Shown here: positions 35,781 through 36,159 of the stretch, one piece after another | Position numbering within the stretch: position 1 is the first letter of the stretch | Layout of the letters: each line of letters starts with the position of its first letter | NCBI GenBank assembly: GCA_030744625.1 | Contig: JASLQF010000059.1 | Coordinates: 1 to 36,159 of the forward strand | Direction: 5' to 3' | Source of the DNA: Rhodospirillales bacterium | Lineage (GTDB): Bacteria > Pseudomonadota > Alphaproteobacteria > Rhodospirillales > JASLQF01 | DNA length: 36,159 nucleotides | Position numbers and translations under genes: made by a program | Notes under the pieces: generated by a model | What the model was told of the DNA's origin: nothing | What the model saw: the letters and a program-made list of their open reading frames with translations, nothing else | The model's database searches: none

Positions 35781-36159
35781 ATGGGCTTGGTGCAACGAAT
35801 CTCTTCAAAACTCGTCCTGGCAATAGTTAGCTTCGTCGCAATCACGATATTAGCGGCCACGCTTTTGCCCGGAGTGGCGTGGGCCGGAGAGAAAAAATAC
35901 CCGCCTTACCCAGACATCTGGGGGCGCGAATTGCCGGTGCAGGAGCATTTGGTCGCCACTATGGGAAGCGTCGATGTCCTTGAAAACCCAAACGGCGATC
36001 GGTTGTTAATGTTCGTTCACGACAGTCCCGTATCCTCCCGCGCGCTCAAACAGCGAGAGTGGTGGACCTTCACTTTCTTCGGTGGCGCGCTCACCAGTAT
36101 CGACGCGAAGGAAGCAAACCGACTCTTTCGTGCCTATTGGGACGCTGGGCGGAACTACA
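35781..36159 (+). CDS. Secreted hypothetical protein (3' end outside the window)
   Basis: An open frame of 126 codons that runs off the right edge. AGGAGA lies seven bases before the ATG. Residues 1-35 form a signal peptide with a hydrophobic core (LVLAIVSFVAITILAATLLP) and an AWA-GEK cleavage site. The mature N-terminus reads KKYPPYPDIWGRELPVQE and then GDRLLMFVHDSP. I do not recognise a domain in what is visible. It is probably periplasmic or extracellular. The AT-rich leader and good ribosome site support a real gene; function is unknown. Confidence 0.8.
   Translation, partial: MGLVQRISSKLVLAIVSFVAITILAATLLPGVAWAGEKKYPPYPDIWGRELPVQEHLVATMGSVDVLENPNGDRLLMFVHDSPVSSRALKQREWWTFTFFGGALTSIDAKEANRLFRAYWDAGRNY

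Overview
The window is GC-rich chromosomal DNA, almost certainly from an alphaproteobacterium and most like the Rhodospirillales. Indicators are a DUF3035/BamF-like lipoprotein beside lspA, a pair of M16 peptidases, a DUF1244 protein, a MutL that keeps the endonuclease motif, and the order ribF-ileS-lspA. Many neighbouring genes overlap by four bases (ATGA, GTGA or TTGA), so translational coupling is used throughout. No rRNA, tRNA or CRISPR array was seen.

Region 1 (1-2260) is accessory. It holds the first codons of a probable IS630-type transposase at the left edge, a GT4 glycosyltransferase, and a convergent sulfotransferase with an unusual C-terminal extension. Region 2 (2260-9000) is housekeeping: M23 peptidase and xseA on the minus strand, divergent from purD; then DUF1244, tadA, a class I glutamine amidotransferase, an RsuA/RluB-type pseudouridine synthase and rsmD. 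A REP-like palindromic cluster separates rsmD from the next block.

Region 3 (9030-22499) is one long minus-strand run, read right to left: amidase, MaoC hydratase, ribF, ileS, lspA, BamF-like lipoprotein, two M16 peptidases, pgi and mutL. Region 4 (22578-28387) is mixed: a cysteine-rich secreted M23 peptidase, an orphan integrase-SAM-like protein, an MFS transporter, a hemerythrin preceded by a perfect FNR/FixK-type box, a phytanoyl-CoA dioxygenase family protein, and a PanB-like gene followed by a 62-codon ORF. The PanB-like protein lacks two of the three Mg2+ ligands of E. coli PanB.

Region 5 (28388-29900) is a repeat-rich intergenic stretch of about 600 bp followed by an FkbM methyltransferase; it looks like a small insertion. 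Region 6 (29906-35314) is a minus-strand operon encoding an AliA-like acyl-CoA ligase and the three subunits of a 4-hydroxybenzoyl-CoA reductase, including the extra [4Fe-4S] insert in the FAD subunit. A perfect 16-bp palindrome of FNR/CRP half-site form lies about 74 bp upstream of the ligase start, nearly the same distance as the FNR box before the hemerythrin gene. Together these suggest a low-oxygen regulon for reductive aromatic metabolism. Region 7 (35315-36159) is AT-rich regulatory DNA leading into a truncated gene for a secreted protein of unknown function.
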